From Paragorgia papillata (taxonomy: Eukaryota > Cnidaria > Anthozoa > Scleralcyonacea > Coralliidae): DNA of 64,000 nt. The translations under genes and the position numbers were made by a program. Within the stretch, counting starts at the first letter, position 1. Each line of letters starts with the position of its first letter. Under the pieces are notes generated by a model, which had not been told where the DNA came from, made no database searches, and saw only the letters and a program-made list of their open reading frames with translations. The stretch spans positions 1 to 64,000 of the forward strand of contig JAWNZC010000318.1 of NCBI GenBank assembly GCA_035771165.1. Direction: 5' to 3'. Below are positions 1 to 12,453 of this stretch, piece by piece.

Positions 1-3000
1 GACAAAATGAAAAGTTGAAACGTCAAAATAAAAAGTTGAAACGACAAAATAAAAAGTTGAAACGACAAAATAAAAAGTTGAAACAACAAAATAAAAAGAT
101 GAAACGCCAAAATAAAAAGTTGAAACGACAAAATAAAAAGTTGAAACGCAAAAATAAAAAGTTGAAAAGTAAAATAAAAAGTTGAAACGACAAAATAAAA
201 AGTTGAAATGCCAAAATGAAAAGTTGAAACGACAAAATAAAAAGTTGAAACGCCAAAATAAAAAGTTGAAACGCCAAAATAAAAAGTTGAAACGACAAAA
301 TAAAAAGTTGAAACGACAAAATAAAAAGTTGAAACGACAAATGAAAAGTTGAAACGTCAAAATAAAAAGTTGAAACGCCAAAATAAAATGTTGAAAAGTA
401 AAATAAAAAGTTGAAACGACAAAATAAAAAGTTGAAACGACAAAATAAAAGGTTGAAACGACAAATGAAAAGTTGAAACGTCAAAATAAAAAGTTGAAAC
501 GCCAAAATAAAAAGTTGAAACGACAAAATGAAGAGTTGAACGACAAAATAAAAAGTTGAAACGCCAAAATAAAAAGTTGAAACGACAAAATGAAGAGTTG
601 AACGACAAAATAAAAAGTTGAAACGCCAAAATAAAAAGTTGAAACGACAAAATAAAAAGTTGAAACAACAAAATAAAAAGATGAAACGCCAAAATAAAAA
701 GTTGAAACGACAAAATAAAAAGTTGAAACGACAAAATAAAAAGTTGAAACAACAAAATAAAAAGATGAAACGCCAAAATAAAAAGTTGAAACGACAAAAT
801 AAAAAGTTGAAACTTCAAAATAAAAAGTTGAAACAACAAAATGATAAGTTGAAACGACAAAATGAAAAGTTGAAACGCCAAAATAAAAAGTTGAAACGAC
901 AAAATGAAAAGTTGAAACGTCAAAATAAAAAGTTGAAACGACAAAATAAAATGTTGAAACGCCAAAATAAAAAGTTGAAACGACAAAATAAAATGTTGAA
1001 ACGACGAAATAAAATGTTGAAACTTCAAAATAAAAAGTTGAAACAACAAAATGATAAGTTGAAACGACAAAATGAAAAGTTGAAACGTCAAAATAAAAAG
1101 TTGAAACGCCAAAATAAAAAGTTGAAACGACAAAATAAAAAGTTGAAACGACAAATGAAAAGTTGAAACGTCAAAATAAAAAGTTGAAACGACAAATGAA
1201 AAGGTTGAAACGACAAATGAAAAGTTGAAACGTCAAAATAAAAAGTTGAAACGCCAAAATAAAAAGTTGAAACGACAAAATGAAGAGTTGAAACGACAAA
1301 ATAAAAAGTTGAAACGCCAAAATAAAAAGTTGAAACGACAAAATGAAAAGTTGAAACGTCAAAATAAAAAGTTGAAACGACAAAATAAAAAGTTGAAACG
1401 ACAAAATAAAAAGTTGAAACAACAAAATAAAAAGATGAAACGCCAAAATAAAAAGTTGAAACGACAAAATGAAAAGTTGAAACGTCAAAATAAAAAGTTG
1501 AAACAACAAAATAAAAAGATGAAACGCCAAAATAAAAAGTTGAAACGACAAAATAAAAAGTTGAAACGCCAAAATAAAAAGTTGAAACGACAAAATGATA
1601 AGTTGAAACGCCAAAATAAAATGTTGAAACGACGAAATAAAAAGTTGAAACGCCAAAATAAAAAGTTGAAACGACAAAATAAAAAGTTGAAACTTCAAAA
1701 TAAAAAGTTGAAACAACAAAATGATAAGTTGAAACGACAAAATGAAAAGTTGAAACGTCAAAATAAAAAGTTGAAATGACAAAATAAAAAGTTGAAACGA
1801 CAAAGTGAAAACTTGAAACGCAAAAATAAAAAGTTGAAAAGTAAAATAAAAAGTTGAAACGACAAAATAAAAAGTTGAAACGCGCCAAAATGAAAAGTTG
1901 AAACGACAAAATAAAAAGTTGAAACGCCAAAATAAAAAGTTGAAACGACAAAATAAAAAGTTGAAACGCCAAAATGAAAAGTTGAAACGACAAAATAATA
2001 AGTGAAACGCCAAAATGAAAAGTTGAAACGACAAAATAAAAAGTTGAAACGCCAAAATAAAAAGTTGAAACGCCAAAATAAAAAGTTGAAACGACAAAAT
2101 AAAAAGTTGAAACGACAAAATAAAAAGTTGAAACGACAAATGAAAAGTTGAAACGTCAAAATAAAAAGTTGAAACGCCAAAATAAAATGTTGAAAAGTAA
2201 AACAAAAAAGTTGAAACGACAAAATAAAAAGTTGAAACGACAAAATAAAAGGTTGAAACGACAAATGAAAAGTTGAAACGTCAAAATAAAAAGTTGAAAC
2301 GCCAAAATAAAAAGTTGAAACGACAAAATGAAGAGTTGAACGACAAAATAAAAAGTTGAAATTTCAAAATAAAAAGTTGAAACAACAAAATGATAAGTTG
2401 AAACGACAAAATGAAAAGTTGAAACGTCAAAATAAAAAGTTGAAACGACAAAATAAAAAGTTGAAACGACAAAGTGAAAACTTGAAACGCAAAAATAAAA
2501 AGTTGAAAAGTAAAATAAAAAGTTGAAACGACAAAATAAAAAGTTGAAACGACAAAGTGAAAACTTGAATCGCAAAAATAAAAAGTTGAAAAGTAAAATA
2601 AAAAGTTGAAACGACAAAATAAAAAGTTGAAACGCCAAAATAAAAAGTTGAAACGACAAAATAAAAAGTTGAAACGACAAATGAAAAGTTGAAACGTCAA
2701 AATAAAAAGTGAAACGCCAAAATAAAAAGTTGAAACGACAAAATGATAAGTTGAAACGCCAAAATAAAAAGTTGAAACGACGAAATAAAACGTTGAAACG
2801 ACAAAATAAAAAGTTGAAACAACAAAATAAAAAGTTGAAACGCCAAAATAAAAAGTTGAAACGACAAAATAAAAAGTTGAAACGTCAAAATAAAAAGTTG
2901 AAACGTGAAAATAAAAAGTTGAAACGCAAAAATAAAAAGTTGAAATGTAAAATAAAAAGTTGAAAAGTAAAATAAAAAGTTGAAACGACAAAATAAAAAG

Positions 3001-3372
3001 TTGAAACGCCAAAATAAAAAGTTGAAACGACAAAATAAAAAGTTGAAACGACAAAATAAAAAGTTGAAACGACAAATGAAAAGTTGAAAACGTCAAAATA
3101 AAAAGTTGAAACGCCAAAATAAAAAAGTTGAAACGACAAAGTGAAAACTTGAAACGCAAAAATAAAAAGTTGAAAAGTAAAATAAAAAGTTGAAACGCCA
3201 AAATAAAAAGTTGAAACGACAAAATAAAAAGTTCAAACGACAAAATAAAAAGTTGAAACGACAAAATAAAAAGTTGAAACGACAAAATAAAAAGTTCAAA
3301 CGGACAAAATAAAAAGTTGAAACGACAAAATAAAAAGTTGAAAACGTGAAAATAAAAAGTTGAAAAGTAAAA
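1..3372 (-). repeat. Satellite block 1, T-rich unit on the minus strand
   Basis: Monomers read as GTTGAAAC-GA-CAAAATAAAAA on the plus strand. The block is rich in minority variants: GATAAG units, CTTC and CAAC linkers, AAGATG units, TGAAGAGTTG units, and the composite marker with AAAGTGAAAAC. Short 20-bp units (CGACAAATGAAAAG) recur about once every few hundred bases. Several units are truncated, for example AATAAGTGAAACG near 1990 and a GCGCC duplication near 1881. From about 1.6 kb rightwards the variant order is the reverse complement of 32.3-34.05 kb. Left of that the same variants occur but the register is shifted. No gene is present. Confidence 0.93.
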
Positions 3373-3396
3373 TATTATTATTTTGGACGTTTCAAC
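3364..3396. other. Orientation-switch junction 1 (minus to plus)
   Basis: Repeat polarity reverses within a few bases. A GTTGAAAAGTAAAATA end runs straight into TATTATTTTGGACGTTTCAAC. The junction core, AAAATATTATTATTTT, is itself almost a palindrome, so the two opposite repeats meet over a short AT overlap. Apart from one extra G, the reverse complement of this junction is present at 32270-32302. The flip therefore existed before the larger inverted duplication. The breakpoint cannot be assigned to a single base because of the overlap. Confidence 0.9.
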
Positions 3397-3559
3397 TTTT
3401 TATTTTGGCGTTTCAACTTTTTATTTTGTCGTTTCAACTTTTTATTTTGGCGTTTCAACTTTTTATTTTGTCGTTTCAACTTTTTATTTTGGCGTTTTCA
3501 ACTTTTTATTTTGTCGTTTCAACTTTTTATTTTGGCGTTTCAACTTTTTATTTTACTTT

Positions 3560-4020
3560 TCAACTTTTTTATTTTTGCGTTTCAAGTTTTCACTTTGTCG
3601 TTTCAACTTTTTATTTTCACGTTTCAACTTTTTATTTTACTTTTCAACTTTTTATTTTTGCGTTTCAAGTTTTCACTTTGTCGTTTCAACTTTTTATTTT
3701 CACGTTTCAACTTTTTATTTTACTTTTCAACTTTTTATTTTTGCGTTTCAAGTTTTCACTTTGTCGTTTCAACTTTTTATTTTCACGTTTCAACTTTTTA
3801 TTTTGACGTTTCAACTTTTTATTTTGTCGTTTCAAATTTTCACTTTGTCGTTTCAACTTTTTATTTTCACGTTTCAACTTTTTCTTTTACTTTTCAACTT
3901 TTTATTTTTGCGTTTCAAGTTTTCACTTTGTCGTTTCAACTTTTTTATTTTCACGTTTCAACTTTTTATTTTACTTTTCAACTTTTTATTTTTGCGTTTC
4001 AAGTTTTCACTTTGGCGTTT
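3560..4020 (+). repeat. 83-bp tetramer sub-array (left-arm copy)
   Basis: Four monomers of 21, 20, 21 and 21 bp repeat as a unit. They carry, in order, the CACG linker, a short TTTTACT junction, the TGCG linker and a CAAG...CACTTTGTCG marker. Successive CACTTTG markers start near 3591, 3674, 3757, 3841, 3924 and 4009, a spacing of 83-85 bp. Private variants CAAATTTTCAC (about 3832) and TTTCTTTTAC (about 3886) reappear inverted near 31818 and 31770. This ties the block to 31640-32095. Confidence 0.9.
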
Positions 4021-4399
4021 CAACTTTTTATTTTACTTTTCAACTTTTTATTTTCACGTTTCAACTTTTTATTTTGTCGTTTCAACTTTTTATTTTGTCG
4101 TTTGAACTTTTTATTTTTGTCGTTTCAACTTTTTATTTTTGTCGTTTCAACTTTTTATTTTGGCGTTTCAACTTTTTATTTTGTCGTTTCAACTTTTTAT
4201 TTTGGCGTTTCAACTTTTTATTTTACTTTTCAACTTTTTATTTTTGCGTTTCAAGTTTTCACTTTGTCGTTTCAACTTTTTATTTTCACGTTTCAACTTT
4301 TTATTTTACTTTTCAACTTTTTATTTTTGCGTTTCAAGTTTTCACTTTGTCGTTTCAACTTTTTATTTTCATGTTTCAACTTTTTATTTTGACGTTTCA

Positions 4400-7300
4400 A
4401 CTTTTTATTTTGTCGTTTCAACTTATCATTTTTGTCGTTTCAACTTTTTATTTTGGCGTTTCAACTTTTTATTTTGGCGTTTCAACTTTTTATTTTGTCG
4501 TTTCAACTTTTTATTTTGTCGTTTCAACTTTTTATTTTGTCGTTTCAACTTTTTATTTTGGCGTTTCAACTTTTTATTTTACTTTTCAACTTTTTATTTT
4601 TGCGTTTCAAGTTTTCCACTTTGTCGTTTCAACTTTTTATTTTCACGTTTCAAGTTTTTATTTTGACGTTTCAACTTTTTATTTTGTCGTTTCAAACTTA
4701 TCATTTTGTCGTTTCAACTTTTTATTTTGGCGTTTCAACTTTTTATTTTGGGGTTTCAACTTTTTATTTTGTCGTTTCAACTTTTTATTTTGTCGTTTCA
4801 ACTTTTTATTTTGTCGTTTCAACTTTTTATTTTGTCGTTTCAACTTTTTATTTTGGCGTTTCAACTTTTTATTTTACTTTTCAACTTTTTATTTTTGCGT
4901 TTCAAGTTTTCACTTTGTCGTTTCAACTTTTTGTTTTCACGTTTCAAGTTTTTATTTTGACGTTTCAACTTTTTATTTTGTCGTTTCAACTTATCATTTT
5001 GTCGTTTCAAGTTTTTATTTTGGCGTTTCAACTTTTTATTTTGTCGTTTCAACTTATCATTTTGTCGTTTCAACTTTTTATTTTGGCGTTTCAACTTTTT
5101 ATTTTGGCGTTTCAACTTTTTATTTTGTCGTTTCAACTTTTTATTTTGTCGTTTCAACTTTTTATTTTGTCGTTTCAACTTTTTATTTTACTTTTCAACT
5201 CTTTATTTTTGCGTTTCAAGTTTTCACTTTGTCGTTTCAACTTTTTATTTTCACGTTTCAACTTTTTATTTTACTTTTCAACTTTTTATTTTTGCGTTTC
5301 AAGTTTTTCACTTTGTCGTTTCAACTTTTTATTTTCACGTTTCAAGTTTTTATTTTGACGTTTCAACTTTTTATTTTGTCGTTTCAACTTATCATTTTGT
5401 CGTTTCAACTTTTTATTTTGGCGTTTCAACTTTTTATTTTGGGGTTTCAACTTTTTATTTTGTCGTTTCAACTTTTTATTTTGTCGTTTCAACTTTTTAT
5501 TTTGGCGTTTCAACTTTTTATTTTACTTTTCAACTTTTTATTTTTGCGTTTCAAGTTTTCACTTTGTCGTTTCAACTTTTTATTTTCACGTTTCAAGTTT
5601 TTATTTTGACGTTTCAACTTTTTATTTTGTCGTTTCAACTTATCATTTTGTCGTTTCAACTTTTTATTTTGGCGTTTCAACTTTTTATTTTGGGGTTTCA
5701 ACTTTTTATTTTGTCGTTTCAACTTTTTATTTTGTCGTTTCAACTTTTTATTTTGTCGTTTCAACTTTTTATTTTGTCGTTTCAACTTTTTATTTTGGCG
5801 TTTTCAACTTTTTATTTTACTTTTCAACTTTTTATTTTTGCGTTTCAAGTTTTCACTTTGTCGTTTCAACTTTTTGTTTTCACGTTTCAAGTTTTTATTT
5901 TGACGTTTCAACTTTTTATTTTGTCGTTTCAACTTATCATTTTGTCGTTTCAACTTTTTATTTTGGCGTTTCAACTTTTTATTTTGGCGTTTCAACTTTT
6001 TTATTTTGTCGTTTCAACTTTTTATTTTGTCGTTTCAACTTTTTATTTTGTCGTTTCAACTTTTTATTTTACTTTTCAACTTTTTATTTTTGCGTTTCAA
6101 GTTTTCACTTTGTCGTTTCAACTTTTTATTTTCACGTTTCAACTTTTTATTTTACTTTTCAACTTTTTATTTTTGCGTTTCAAGTTTTCACTTTGTCGTT
6201 TCAACTTTTTATTTTCACGTTTTCAAGTTTTTATTTTGGCGTTTCAACTTTTTTATTTTGGGGTTTCAACTTTTTATTTTGTCGTTTCAACTTTTTATTT
6301 TGTCGTTTCAACTTTTTATTTTGTCGTTTTCAACTTTTTATTTTGTCGTTTCAACTTTTTATTTTGGCGTTTCAACTTTTTATTTTACTTTTCAACTTTT
6401 TATTTTTGCGTTTCAAGTTTTCACTTTGTCGTTTTCAACTTTTTGTTTTCACGTTTCAAGTTTTTATTTTTGACGTTTCAACTTTTTATTTTGTCGTTTC
6501 AACTTATCATTTTGTCGTTTCAACTTTTTATTTTGGCGTTTCAACTTTTTATTTTGGCGTTTCAACTTTTTATTTTGTCGTTTCAACTTTTTATTTTGTC
6601 GTTTCAACTTTTTATTTTGTCGTTTCAACTTTTTATTTTACTTTTCAACTTTTTATTTTTGCGTTTCAAGTTTTCACTTTGTCGTTTCAACTTTTTATTT
6701 TCACGTTTCAACTTTTTATTTTACTTTTCAACTTTTTATTTTTGCGTTTCAAGTTTTCACTTTGTCGTTTCAACTTTTTATTTTTCACGTTTCAAGTTTT
6801 TATTTTGACGTTTCAACTTTTTATTTTGTCGTTTCAACTTATCATTTTGTCGTTTCAACTTTTTATTTTGGCGTTTCAACTTTTTATTTTGGGGTTTCAA
6901 CTTTTTATTTTGTCGTTTCAACTTTTTATTTTGTCGTTTCAACTTTTTATTTTGTCGTTTCAACTTTTTATTTTGTCGTTTCAACTTTTTATTTTGGCGT
7001 TTCAACTTTTTATTTTACTTTTCAACTTTTTATTTTTGCGTTTCAAGTTTTCACTTTGTCGTTTCAACTTTTTGTTTTCACGTTTCAAGTTTTTTATTTT
7101 GACGTTTCAACTTTTTATTTTGTCGTTTCAACTTATCATTTTGTCGTTTCAACTTTTTATTTTGGCGTTTCAACTTTTTATTTTGGCGTTTTCAACTTTT
7201 TATTTTGTCGTTTCAACTTTTTATTTTGTCGTTTCAACTTTTTATTTTGTCGTTTCAACTTTTTATTTTACTTTTCAACTTTTTATTTTTGCGTTTCAAG

Positions 7301-7400
7301 TTTTCACTTTGTCGTTTCAACTTTTTATTTTCACGTTTCAACTTTTTATTTTACTTTTCAACTTTTTATTTTTGCGTTTTCAAGTTTTCACTTTGTCGTT
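4400..7400 (+). repeat. ~630-bp higher-order repeat, amplified in the left arm
   Basis: The CACTTTG marker falls near 5560, 5854, 6106, 6189, 6422, 6675, 6758, 7052, 7305 and 7389. The spacings 294, 252-253 and 83-84 bp recur and sum to about 630 bp, with one short copy. Each copy contains the CACG unit, a CAAGTTTTTATTTTGACG unit, one TTATC unit, and runs of GGCG then GTCG linkers; some carry a rare GGGG linker. On the right arm only about 0.85 kb (30.4-31.25 kb) matches this interval, so the left arm has gained roughly 2.15 kb here. Confidence 0.85.
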
Positions 7401-9640
7401 TCAACTTTTTATTTTGTCGTTTGAACTTTTTATTTTGTCGTTTCAACTTTTTATTTTGTCGTTTCAACTTTTTAATTTTGGCGTTTCAACTTTTTATTTT
7501 GTCTTTTCAACTTTTTATTTTGGCGTTTCAACTTTTTATTTTACTTTTCAACTTTTTATTTTTGCGTTTCAAGTTTTCACTTTGTCGTTTCAACTTTTTA
7601 TTTTCACGTTTCAACTTTTTTATTTTACTTTTCAACTTTTTATTTTTGCGTCTCAAGTTTTCACTTTGTCGTTTCAACTTTTTATTTTCACGTTTCAACT
7701 TTTTATTTTGACGTTTCAACTTTTTATTTTGTCGTTTCAACTTCTCATTTTGTCGTTTCAACTTTTTATTTTGGCGTTTTCAACTTTTTATTTTGTCGTT
7801 TCAACTTTTTATTTTGTCGTTTCAACTTTTTATTTTGTCGTTTCAACTTTTTATTTTGGCGTTTCAACTTTTTATTTTACTTTTCAACTTTTTATTTTTT
7901 CGTTTCAAGTTTTCACTTTGTCGTTTCAACTTTTTATTTTCACGTTTCAACTTTTTATTTTACTTTTCAACTTTTTATTTTTGCGTTTCAACTTTTTATT
8001 TTGTCGTTTCAAGTTTTCACTTTGACGTTTCAACTTTTTGTTTTCACGTTTCAAGTTTTTATTTTGTCGTTTCAACTTTTTATTTTGGCGTTTCAACTTA
8101 TCATTTTGTCGTTTCAACTTTTTATTTTGGCGTTTCAACTTTTTATTTTGGCGTTTCAACTTTTTATTTTGTCGTTTCAACTTTTTATTTTGTCGTTTCA
8201 ACTTTTTATTTTGTCGTTTCAACTTTTTATTTTGTCGTTTCAACTTTTTATTTTGGCGTTTCAACTTTTTATTTTACTTTTCAACTTTTTATTTTTGCGT
8301 TTCAAGTTTTCACTTTGTCGTTTCAACTTTTTATTTTGTCGTTTCAACTTTTTATTTTCACGTTTCAACTTTTTATTTTGACGTTTCAACTTTTTATTTT
8401 GTCGTTTCAACTTATCATTTTGTCGTTTCAACTTTTTATTTTGTCGTTTCAACTTTTTATTTTGGCGTTTCAACTTTTCACTTTGTCGTTTCAACTTTTT
8501 ATTTTCACGTTTCAACTTTTTATTTTACTTTTCAACTTTTTATTTTTGCGTTTCAACTTTTTATTTTGTCGTTTCAACTTTTTATTTTGACGTTTTCAAC
8601 TTTTCATTTGTCGTTTCAACTTTTTATTTTGTCGTTTCAACTTTTTATTTTGGCGTTTCAACTTTTTATTTTACTTTTCAACTTTTTATTTTTGCGTTTC
8701 AAGTTTTCACTTTGTCGTTTCAACTTTTTGTTTTCACGTTTCAAGTTTTTATTTTGACGTTTCAACTTTTTATTTTGTCGTTTCAACTTATCATTTTGTC
8801 GTTTCAACTTTTTATTTTGGCGTTTCAACTTTTTATTTTGGCGTTTCAACTTTTTATTTTGTCGTTTCAACTTTTTATTTTGTCGTTTCAACTTTTTATT
8901 TTGTCGTTTCAACTTTTTATTTTGTCGTTTCAACTTTTTATTTTGGCGTTTCAACTTTTTATTTTACTTTTCAACTTTTTATTTTTGCGTTTCAAGTTTT
9001 CACTTTGTCGTTTCAACTTTTTATTTTGTCGTTTCAACTTTTTATTTTCACGTTTCAACTTTTTATTTTGACGTTTCAACTTTTTATTTTGTCGTTTCAA
9101 CTTATCATTTTGTCGTTTCAACTTTTTATTTTGTCGTTTCAAACTTTTTTATTTTGGCGTTTCAACTTTTTATTTTGTCGTTTCAACTTTTTATTTTGTC
9201 GTTTCAACTTATCATTTTGTCGTTTCAACTTTTTATTTTGTCGTTTCAACTTTTTATTTTGTCGTTTCAACTTTTTATTTTGTCGTTTCAACTTTTTATT
9301 TTGTCGTTTGAACTTTTTATTTTGGCGTTTCAACTTTTTATTTTGGCGTTTCAACTTTTTATTTTGTCGTTTCAACTTTTTATTTTACTTTTCAACTTTT
9401 TATTTTTGCGTTTCAAGTTTTCACTTTGTCGTTTCAACTTTTTATTTTCACGTTTCAACTTTTTATTTTCACGTTTCAACTTTTTATTTTGTCGTTTCAA
9501 CTTTTTATTTTGGCGTTTCAACTTTTTATTTTGTCGTTTAAACTTTTTATTTTGGCGTTTCAACTTATCATTTTGTCGTTTCAACTTTTTATTTTGGCGT
9601 TTCAACTTTTTATTTTGACGTTTCAACTTTTCATTTGTCG
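7400..9640 (+). repeat. Variant-rich satellite, partly unique to the left arm
   Basis: The first part (about 7.40-7.76 kb) pairs with 30.05-30.40 kb in inverse order. Shared rare variants are GTTTGAAC (about 7430), CTTTTTAATTTTGG (about 7472), GTCTTTTCAAC (about 7502), GCGTCTCAAG (about 7650) and CTTCTCATTTT (about 7742). Beyond 7.76 kb are further marker-bearing cassettes (TTATC units, TGCG and CACG linkers, CAAG...CACTTTG) that have no separate counterpart on the right arm. A run of near-consensus GTCG units lies at 9.17-9.38 kb. No gene is present. Confidence 0.8.
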
Positions 9641-10150
9641 TTTCAACTTTTTATTTTGACGTTTCAACTTTTCATTTGTCGTTTCAACTTTTTATTTTGT
9701 CGTTTCAACTTATCATTTTGTTGTTTCAACTTTTTATTTTGAAGTTTCAACTTTTTATTTTGTCGTTTCAACTTATCATTTTGTTGTTTCAACTTTTTAT
9801 TTTGAAGTTTCAACTTTTTATTTTGTCGTTTCAACTTATCATTTTGTCGTTTCAACTTTTTATTTTGGCGTTTTCAACTTTTCATTTTGGCGTTTCAACT
9901 TATCATTTTGTTGTTTCAACTTTTTATTTTGAAGTTTCAACTTTTTATTTTGTCGTTTCAACTTATCATTTTGTCGTTTCAACTTTTTATTTTGACGTTT
10001 CAACTTTTCATTTGTCGTTTCAACTTTTTATTTTGTCGTTTCAACTTATCATTTTGTTGTTTCAACTTTTTATTTTGAAGTTTCAACTTTTTATTTTGTC
10101 GTTTCAACTTATCATTTTGTCGTTTCAACTTTTTATTTTGGCGTTTCAAC
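9640..10150 (+). repeat. 63-bp trimer zone with GTTG and GAAG linkers
   Basis: Three monomers repeat as a group: one with TTATCATTTT and a GTTG linker, one with a GAAG linker, and one with GTCG. The TTATC-GTTG step appears near 9709, 9772, 9898 and 10047, at 63 bp and then wider spacing. Both GTTG and GAAG break the CpG found in most units. A few short CATTTGTCG units (20 bp) interrupt the phase. Similar single trimers occur in other blocks, but they cluster here. Confidence 0.8.
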
Positions 10151-11404
10151 TTTTTATTTTGGCGTTTCAACTTTTTATTTTGGCGTTTCAACTTTTTATT
10201 TTGTCGTTTCAACTTTTTATTTTACTTTTCAACTTTTTATTTTTGCGTTTCAAGTTTTCACTTTGTCGTTTCAACTTTTTATTTTCACGTTTCAACTTTT
10301 TATTTTCACGTTTCAACTTTTTATTTTGTCGTTTCAACTTTTTATTTTGGCGTTTCAACTTTTTATTTTGTTGTTTCAACTTTTTATTTTGTCGTTTCAA
10401 CGTTTTATTTCGTCGTTTCAACTTTTTATTTTGGCGTTTCAACTGATCATTTTGTCGTTTCAACTTTTTATTTTGGCGTTTCAACTTTTTATTTTGACGT
10501 TTCAACTTTTTATTTTTGCGTTTCAAGTTTTACATTGTCGTTTCAACTTTTTATTTTGTCGTTTCAACTTTTTATTTTGACGTTTCAACTTTTCATTTTG
10601 TCGTTTCAACTTATCATTTTGTTGTTTCAACTTTTTATTTTGAAGTTTCAACTTTTTATTTTGTCGTTTAAACTTTTTATTTTGGCGTTTCAACTTATCA
10701 TTTTGTCGTTTCAACTTTTTATTTTGGCGTTTCAACTTTTTATTTTGTCGTTTCAACTTTTCATTTTGGCGTTTCAACTTTTTATTTTGTCGTTTCAACT
10801 TTTTATTTTACTTTTCAACTTTTTATTTTTGCGTTTCAAGTTTTCACTTTGTCGTTTCAACTTTTTATTTTGTCGTTTCAACTTTTTATTTTGACGTTTC
10901 AACTTTTCATTTTGTCGTTTCAACTTATCATTTTGTTGTTTCAACTTTTTATTTTGAAGTTTCAACTTTTCATTTTGGCGTTTCAACTTTTTATTTTGTC
11001 GTTTCAACTTTTTATTTTACTTTTCAACTTTTTATTTTTGCGTTTCAAGTTTTCACTTTGTCGTTTCAACTTTTTATTTTGTCGTTTCAACTTTTTATTT
11101 TGAAGTTTCAACTTTTTATTTTGTCGTTTCAACTTTTTATTTTGGCGTTTCAACTTTTTATTTTGTTGTTTCAACTTTTTATTTTGTCGTTTTCAACGTT
11201 TTATTTCGTCGTTTCAACTTTTTATTTTGGCGTTTCAACTTATCATTTTGTCGTTTCAACTTTTTATTTTGTCGTTTCAACTTTTTTATTTTGTCGTTTC
11301 AACTTTTTATTTTGGCGTTTTCAACCTTTTATTTTGGCGTTTGAACTTTTTATTTTGTCGTTTCAACTTTTCATTTTGGCGTTTCAACTTTTTATTTTGT
11401 CGTT
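10150..11404 (+). repeat. Mixed satellite segment between trimer zone and 1,049-bp duplication
   Basis: This stretch holds ordinary GTCG and GGCG units with the composite marker (TTTTACT, TGCG, CAAG...CACTTTG) near 10210, 10810, 11020 and 11415. It also holds the CGTTTTATTTCGTCG variant near 10400 and 11190 and GTTTAAAC units near 10667. It resembles the flanking cassettes in composition, but I could not assign a fixed period by eye. No gene, RNA or mobile element is visible. Confidence 0.75.
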
Positions 11405-12453
11405 TCAACTTTTTATTTTACTTTTCAACTTTTTATTTTTGCGTTTCAAGTTTTCACTTTGTCGTTTCAACTTTTTATTTTGTCGTTTCAACTTTTTATT
11501 TTGACGTTTCAACTTTTCATTTTGTCGTTTCAACTTATCATTTTGTTGTTTCAACTTTTTATTTTGAAGTTTCAACTTTTTATTTTGTCGTTCAAACTTT
11601 TTATTTTGACGTTTCAACTTTTCATTTTGTCGTTTCAACTTTTTATTTTGGCGTTTCAACTTTTTATTTTGAAGTTTCAACTTTTTATTTTGTCGTTTAA
11701 ACTTTTCATTTTGTCGTTTCAACTTATCATTTTGTTGTTTCAACTTTTTATTTTGAAGTTTCAACTTTTTATTTTGTCGTTTAAACTTTTTATTTTGGCG
11801 TTTCAACTTATCATTTTGTCGTTTCAACTTTTTATTTTGGCGTTTCAACTTTTTATTTTGACGTTTCAACTTTTCATTTGTCGTTTCAACTTTTTATTTT
11901 GTCGTTTCAACTTTTTATTTTCACGTTTCAACTTTTTATTTTGACGTTTCAACTTTTTATTTTGTCGTTTCAACTTATCATTTTGTCGTTTCAACTTTTT
12001 ATTTTGTCGTTTCAACTTTTTATTTTGGCGTTTCAACTTTTTATTTTGTCGTTTCAACTTTTTATTTTGTCGTTTCAACTTATCATTTTGTCGTTTCAAC
12101 TTTTTATTTTGTCGTTTCAACTTTTTATTTTGTCGTTTCAACTTTTTATTTTGGCGTTTCAACTTTTTATTTTGGCGTTTCAACTTTTTATTTTGGCGTT
12201 TCAACTTTTTATTTTGTCGATTCAACTTATCATTTTGTCGTTTCAACTTTTTATTTTGGCGTTTCAACTTTTATTTTGTTGTTTCAACTTTTTATTTTGT
12301 CGTTTCAACGTTTTATTTCGTCGTTTCAACTTTTTATTTTGGCGTTTCAACTTATCATTTTGTCGTTTGAACTTTTTATTTTGGCGTTTCAACTTTTTAT
12401 TTTGGCGTTTCAACTTTTCATTTTGGCGTTTCAACTTTTTATTTTGTCGTTTC
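11405..12453 (+). repeat. 1,049-bp tandem segmental duplication, copy 1
   Basis: This segment and the next are successive copies offset by 1,049 bp. Both contain a private GTCGATTCAAC unit (near 12217 and 13266), a CGTTTCAACTTTTATTTTG short unit followed by GTTG and the CGTTTTATTTCGTCG variant (near 12261 and 13310), and an unusual GTTCAAAC or TTTCAAAC unit before GACG (near 11589 and 12638). A 402-bp subsegment at 11866-12267 encodes exactly the same translation as 12915-13316. The right arm has only one equivalent, near 29339-29740, and it lacks the GATTCAAC variant. Confidence 0.85.

Noticed and set aside
3364..3396. Transposon or insertion-sequence end at the orientation junctions
   Set aside because: No terminal inverted repeats other than the satellite, no target duplication and no foreign sequence lie at any of the three joins.
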